Source of the DNA: Chitinophaga pinensis
Lineage (GTDB): Bacteria; Bacteroidota; Bacteroidia; Chitinophagales; CAMDFR01
Direction of reading: 5' to 3'
Assembly: GCA_945860705.1 (NCBI GenBank)
Contig: CAMART010000024.1
Span: forward strand, 1-47,400
Length of the DNA: 47,400 bases
The translations under genes were made by a program, and so were the position numbers. Below, piece after piece: positions 43,489-47,400 of this stretch. Every line of letters starts with the position of its first letter. The first letter of the stretch is position 1. The notes below the pieces were generated by a model. That model worked only from the letters and a program-made list of their open reading frames with translations, ran no database searches and was not told the DNA's origin.

Positions 43489-45750
43489 GTGATTTTATCT
43501 TATAAGAACATAATAAATAAAGCCATACTCTTATCATTCATTTTGATAGGCTTTAGTTCTTTTAGTCAAAATCTTCAGATAAGTGTGAAAGACGAAATCA
43601 CAAAAGAAGCATTATCTGGAGCTACAATCAAACTCATGTCTTTACCACCAAATACTACTAATGTTGTAAATAGCAAATGTAGTGAAGCAGGTACATTTAG
43701 TATCAATACTATTTTTCCTATATGTATAAAGATAATCAATATTGGCTATGAAACTATCCTAGATACATTGACTTCTAGTACTGTAAAAACTTATAGTATG
43801 AAAAGCACCAGTACTCAACTCAATGCTGTATCTATCACTGCGGACTATACACAAGCAAAAGCAAAACAAAGTGTACATGATATTAAAATCATTGACAAGA
43901 AAACTATAGAACAAAAAGGAGCAAATAATCTACGTGAACTACTCATGACTGAACTTAGCTCATCAATTTCACAAGATAATATTTTAGGAACTGGAATAAG
44001 CCAACAAGGACTTAGTGGAGAAAATATAAAAATATTGATAGATGGTGTGCCTGTGATAGGAAGACTTAATGGCAATATTGATTTATCTCAAATAAATTTA
44101 AATAATGTAGAACGTGTGGAAATAATAGAAGGACCACTTTCTGTTTTGTATGGATCTAACGCATTAGGTGGCGTAGTGAATATCATCACCAAACAAAATC
44201 AAAACGAAACTATACAAGGTTCAATTAATAGCTACTACGAACATATAGGGCAGTATAATATAGATGCATCTATTAGCGCTAAATATAAAAACAATATAAT
44301 ACAAGTGAACGGAGGTAGATATTTCTTTGATGGATTTTCAGCACCTGACACAACTCGTTTCAAACAATGGAAACCTAAAGAACAGTACTTTGCGGATGCA
44401 TCCTATTTGTATAATAGCACTAAATTTATTTATAGATTGAAAGGCGAATATTACGATGAACTCATCACAGACAGAGGAACTCCACGTGCACCATATGGTA
44501 TCAATGCTTTTGATAATACATATAGAACCAATAGATATAATATTAGTTCAGATGCATTATTTAAATTCAAAAAAGATAAATCACTTCAAATAAAAGGTGC
44601 ATATAATTACTTTAAAAGACAAAGTAATAATTATTTTAAAGACCTTACCAATCTTGAATCTGTAATGACAAGTGCCGATAATCAAGATACTTCTATATTT
44701 ACGAATATCATGGCAAGAGGAATTTATTCTTTTTATGCCAAAGATAAAAAACTCACCTATCAAATGGGTATAGACATCAACTATGAAACTGGTAAAGGCA
44801 GACGTATCTTTAACAACAATCAAAATATAGGCGATTATGCATATTTTGCAAGTATGGAATACAAACCAACTTCAAACTTGATATTCAAACCAGCAGTAAG
44901 ACTAGCCTATAATTCAAAATACAGAGCTCCAATCGTACCTTCTTTAAATATAAAATACAAACCTCTAGCAAACTTAACTTTCAGAGCATCATATGCACGA
45001 GGATTTAGAGCACCTTCGCTAAAAGAGTTGTATTTCTTTTTTGTAGATATCAATCATAATATCAGAGGAAATGCTGATTTAAAAGCAGAAACTTCACATA
45101 ATTTTCAGTTTTCATACGACTATGTGAAACAAGTAAAAAAAGATCATGTCTTAAACCTTGAAGGGACGGTGTACTATAATGACGTAAAGAATATGATACG
45201 ACTTGCTTCTCAAACAGGCACTTTATTTACCTATGTAAATATTGCTAATAATAAAACTACAGGTGCAAATGTAGAACTCTCTTACACATACAAAAACTTA
45301 AGATTAAAAGGAGGTTTTCAAGTAAATGCCATGTACTCAGATTTTGGAAATGGAGTGAAAACAAATGGATTTGAAACTACTCCAGTTGCAACATTTGATG
45401 CAAGTTATACATGGAAAAAAACAGGTTTAAACTTTGCAGTATTTTATAAATATACCGGTAAGCAACCAGGAGTATTTGTATCCTCTACAGACGAACTCAA
45501 AACTTTTTATTTTAGAAGTTATCATCTGCTAGATATGAGCATCAGTAGAAATCTTTATAAAGATGTTATAAGACTTACAATAGGTGGAAAAAATCTTTGT
45601 AATGTAAGAAACATAACTGCCACTGGTGATTTTATACAAAACGGAACACATAGCAGTGCTACAAACTCACAACCTGTAGGATGGGGAGCTAGTTTCTATA
45701 CAGCATTGCATATCAATTTTAATAATAAGACTTTCAAAAAGACACGATAA
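43489..45750 (+). CDS. TonB-dependent outer membrane receptor, heme-type
   Basis: A 753-residue outer membrane gated channel powered by TonB. A signal peptide (KAILLSFILIGFSSFSQ) is followed by a carboxypeptidase-like beta domain (about 25-105), then the plug (from about 115, with IKILIDGVPVIG and GPLSVLYGSNALGGVVNIIT), then the barrel. The barrel contains FRAP (506-509), H523 and the NxDL-type box NADL (528-531). This FRAP-His-NPNL-like arrangement is the signature of heme receptors. I use the GTG at 43489; the frame is open from ATG 43393, but that start lies before the hairpin at 43401-43429 and gives no signal peptide at the N-terminus. The next gene begins right after its stop. Confidence 0.88.
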   Translation: MILSYKNIINKAILLSFILIGFSSFSQNLQISVKDEITKEALSGATIKLMSLPPNTTNVVNSKCSEAGTFSINTIFPICIKIINIGYETILDTLTSSTVKTYSMKSTSTQLNAVSITADYTQAKAKQSVHDIKIIDKKTIEQKGANNLRELLMTELSSSISQDNILGTGISQQGLSGENIKILIDGVPVIGRLNGNIDLSQINLNNVERVEIIEGPLSVLYGSNALGGVVNIITKQNQNETIQGSINSYYEHIGQYNIDASISAKYKNNIIQVNGGRYFFDGFSAPDTTRFKQWKPKEQYFADASYLYNSTKFIYRLKGEYYDELITDRGTPRAPYGINAFDNTYRTNRYNISSDALFKFKKDKSLQIKGAYNYFKRQSNNYFKDLTNLESVMTSADNQDTSIFTNIMARGIYSFYAKDKKLTYQMGIDINYETGKGRRIFNNNQNIGDYAYFASMEYKPTSNLIFKPAVRLAYNSKYRAPIVPSLNIKYKPLANLTFRASYARGFRAPSLKELYFFFVDINHNIRGNADLKAETSHNFQFSYDYVKQVKKDHVLNLEGTVYYNDVKNMIRLASQTGTLFTYVNIANNKTTGANVELSYTYKNLRLKGGFQVNAMYSDFGNGVKTNGFETTPVATFDASYTWKKTGLNFAVFYKYTGKQPGVFVSSTDELKTFYFRSYHLLDMSISRNLYKDVIRLTIGGKNLCNVRNITATGDFIQNGTHSSATNSQPVGWGASFYTALHINFNNKTFKKTR

Positions 45751-46800
45751 ATGAAACTTAATTATTATTATATATTACTAAATAAAAAGCTAGCATTTCT
45801 AGTTTTGTTATGCAGTATTTTATTAATCACCAACTCCTGTTTAAAAGAAGACAAGCCAGTAGAAAAACTAAATATAAATGCAAACTCTATACAGACAGCA
45901 TTTAGCACATACAATACTCAGGGATATTACAGCCTTAAAGAAGCTAAGTTTATCAAAACAAATTTAAAAACTGAATGGGATTTGAGATTTGACTGTGATG
46001 AGCATTTTAATATTTGGCTCAATAGTGCCAAATTTATGTTGGTAGCAGATGCTGGTATCAAAAATTTTAATGAAGTTACAGATACTATTGGCTATCATTT
46101 TGAATTTGATTTTCCTTCAGGTAGAAGAGATAGCAATGCAATAGATGAATGGGGAGATTTTAGTATGACGAATCCACTTTCGTATAATCATTTATATATA
46201 TTGGATAAGGGAAGAGATGAATTAGGCAATCAGCTTGGTTTTATAAAAATGAAATTTAAAGATTTTGCATCTAATACTTATACAATAGAATTTTTAGATT
46301 TGGCGAGCACAAGTAACTCCCCAAAAACTATAAGTATTGCAAAAAATAACGAATACAATTATAAATATTTAAGTTTAGAAAATAACGGAACTATCAAAGA
46401 TATAGAACCAAAAAAAACAGATTGGGATATATGGTTTACTCAATATAGCACTTGGATATATGATCCCAGTCAAGGATTTGATATATCATATTTAGTAATT
46501 GGTATTCTGAATAATCCATATAATACTACTTGTAGTTTTGATACAATGGATCGTTTTAGTCAAATAGATATTTTAGAAGCACAATCAAAAACCTACTATA
46601 GCAACTGGGATATAATAGGATATGGCTGGAAAAACGCCGGTGATGTATCTGGAGGTGGGCCTGTAACATATGTCACTTATCCTCAAATAACCTATATAAT
46701 CAAAACATCTAAAACAGAATACTACAAACTTCATTTCTTAGATTTTTATAATCAGGGTGGTCTAAGAGGCTATCCAAAGTGGGAACAATTACAACTATAA
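45751..46800 (+). CDS. HmuY-like heme-binding lipoprotein
   Basis: A 349-residue surface or periplasmic lipoprotein. The lipobox is LITNSC with C30 as the anchor. The body has HmuY-type features: TEWDLRFDCDEHFNIWLNS (about 70-90), TDWDIWFTQYSTW, and the closing YYKLHFLDFYNQGGLRGYPKWE, which matches the end of HmuY proteins. In Porphyromonas, HmuY binds heme and hands it to the receptor HmuR; the adjacency to the TonB receptor suggests the same division here. The start ATG directly abuts the receptor's stop codon, so the two are translationally coupled. Heme as ligand is inferred from family and context. Confidence 0.82.
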   Translation: MKLNYYYILLNKKLAFLVLLCSILLITNSCLKEDKPVEKLNINANSIQTAFSTYNTQGYYSLKEAKFIKTNLKTEWDLRFDCDEHFNIWLNSAKFMLVADAGIKNFNEVTDTIGYHFEFDFPSGRRDSNAIDEWGDFSMTNPLSYNHLYILDKGRDELGNQLGFIKMKFKDFASNTYTIEFLDLASTSNSPKTISIAKNNEYNYKYLSLENNGTIKDIEPKKTDWDIWFTQYSTWIYDPSQGFDISYLVIGILNNPYNTTCSFDTMDRFSQIDILEAQSKTYYSNWDIIGYGWKNAGDVSGGGPVTYVTYPQITYIIKTSKTEYYKLHFLDFYNQGGLRGYPKWEQLQL

Positions 46801-46872
46801 AATAAATTTGGATTTGTACTTAATTTTATTTATTTTGTGATTATATAATTTCTAATCCAAAATCAATAAACA

Positions 46873-47400
46873 ATGAAACAAATCAACTTTATCCTGTTTT
46901 TTGTTTTAATGAGTATAGTATCTTTTGCTCAAACACACTTTTCAAAAGACTATTCAGATGAAACAAATGGTATAAACCTTACCACACTTGCTGTAAATAT
47001 TGATGGCTCTTATTATGCATCAGGTACTACATTGATAGGTAGTACTACACAATTTCCATTATTAGTAAAATTTGATATCAATGGCGAAATCATTTGGCAA
47101 AAATATTTTGACCAATTGCCTAGTGCAAGAATTTATGATATCAAAATAAATAAAGAAGGAGCATGCTTATTGGTGTTTAAACATCTATCTGGTTTTGGCA
47201 CTATGAAAGTAGATCCATTAGGTAATGTACTTTGGGCAAAATCATATAGCGATCCTACTAATAGTAGTTTCAGTCATTCTCCATATACTAAATATAGCCT
47301 TAGTATCACTAAAGACCAACAACTATTTGTAAACATCAGCCAATTTACTTTTGCGGGTTCTTTATATAAAATATCAGATGATGATGGACCTGGTGATGGT
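46873..47400 (+). CDS. Secreted protein of unknown function, cut by the right edge
   Basis: The first 176 codons of a gene that continues beyond the window. Residues 1-20 form a signal peptide ending SFAQ. The following sequence alternates short hydrophobic strands with turns (LTTLAVNIDGSYYASGTTL, FPLLVKFDINGEIIWQKYF, MKVDPLGNVLWAKSY), the repeated pattern of a beta-propeller-like surface protein often seen in T9SS substrates. The N-terminus alone cannot show whether a sorting domain follows. It lies 72 bases after the HmuY-like lipoprotein gene on the same strand, with no strong terminator between them. Confidence 0.75.
   Translation, partial: MKQINFILFFVLMSIVSFAQTHFSKDYSDETNGINLTTLAVNIDGSYYASGTTLIGSTTQFPLLVKFDINGEIIWQKYFDQLPSARIYDIKINKEGACLLVFKHLSGFGTMKVDPLGNVLWAKSYSDPTNSSFSHSPYTKYSLSITKDQQLFVNISQFTFAGSLYKISDDDGPGDG

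Noticed and set aside
46807-46861. 8-bp inverted repeat (TTTGGATT with AATCCAAA) before the right-edge gene
   Set aside because: The loop is about 39 bases in very AT-rich DNA, and chance is a sufficient explanation.

Overview
The window is chromosomal DNA from an AT-rich member of the Bacteroidota. Four kinds of evidence support this. Many genes are preceded by the phylum's TAnnTTTG -7 promoter box and lack Shine-Dalgarno sequences. One secreted protein carries a type IX secretion C-terminal sorting domain. Several lineage-typical families occur (IPExxxVDY protein, DUF4254, SPOR-like protein, OmpA with thrombospondin type 3 repeats). The ATP synthase operon lacks the beta and epsilon genes. 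I cannot place the organism below phylum level with confidence. I see no tRNA, rRNA, CRISPR array, prophage, transposase or defence island.

Layout. 1-2650: the promoter of a gene leaving the window to the left, then an OmpA-type outer membrane protein on the minus strand. 2761-7982: the ATP synthase operon atpB-E-F-H-A-G, with a strong hairpin between atpE and atpF and a heptamer repeat between atpH and atpA. 8080-13397: a SPOR-like protein, a sterol desaturase family hydroxylase, an M29 aminopeptidase and Tex. 13418-24323: a long minus-strand run of mostly housekeeping genes. It holds a methyltransferase, an M1 aminopeptidase, carA, the translation cluster rplM-rpsI-rpsB-tsf-pyrH-frr, and acpP-fabF-rnc. 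24508-26379: the IPExxxVDY gene followed by pyruvate kinase. 26382-37888: mixed single genes, including thiol peroxidase, a CstB-like persulfide dioxygenase-rhodanese with an HMA protein, an esterase, PaaN-like aldehyde dehydrogenase with a YceI lipoprotein, a frameshifted outer membrane protein, a DUF899 protein, a CAP protein, a membrane glycosyltransferase and a flavin reductase. 37965-41986: an SRPBCC/GyrI-like protein, then an aminotransferase-DUF4254-GT9 group whose spacers are filled with 7-bp repeats. 42145-46800: a three-gene heme-acquisition locus (T9SS-secreted HmuY-like protein, TonB-dependent receptor with a heme-receptor signature, HmuY-like lipoprotein). A secreted protein runs off the right edge.

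How the genes work together. The ATP synthase genes encode all of Fo plus alpha, gamma and delta, so the enzyme needs beta and epsilon from another locus. The translation cluster couples ribosomal proteins to EF-Ts, UMP kinase and ribosome recycling. The acyl carrier protein, ketoacyl synthase and RNase III genes sit together as in many bacteria. The terminal locus probably captures heme or a related porphyrin outside the cell and passes it through the TonB receptor.

I found no clearly new large system. The observations most worth follow-up are three families of 7-bp tandem repeats in spacers (one abutting a start codon and one supplying the last codons of a gene), the terminator-like hairpin inside the ATP synthase operon, the one-base homopolymer frameshift in an otherwise intact outer membrane protein gene, and the hmu-like locus with both a secreted and an anchored HmuY-like protein.
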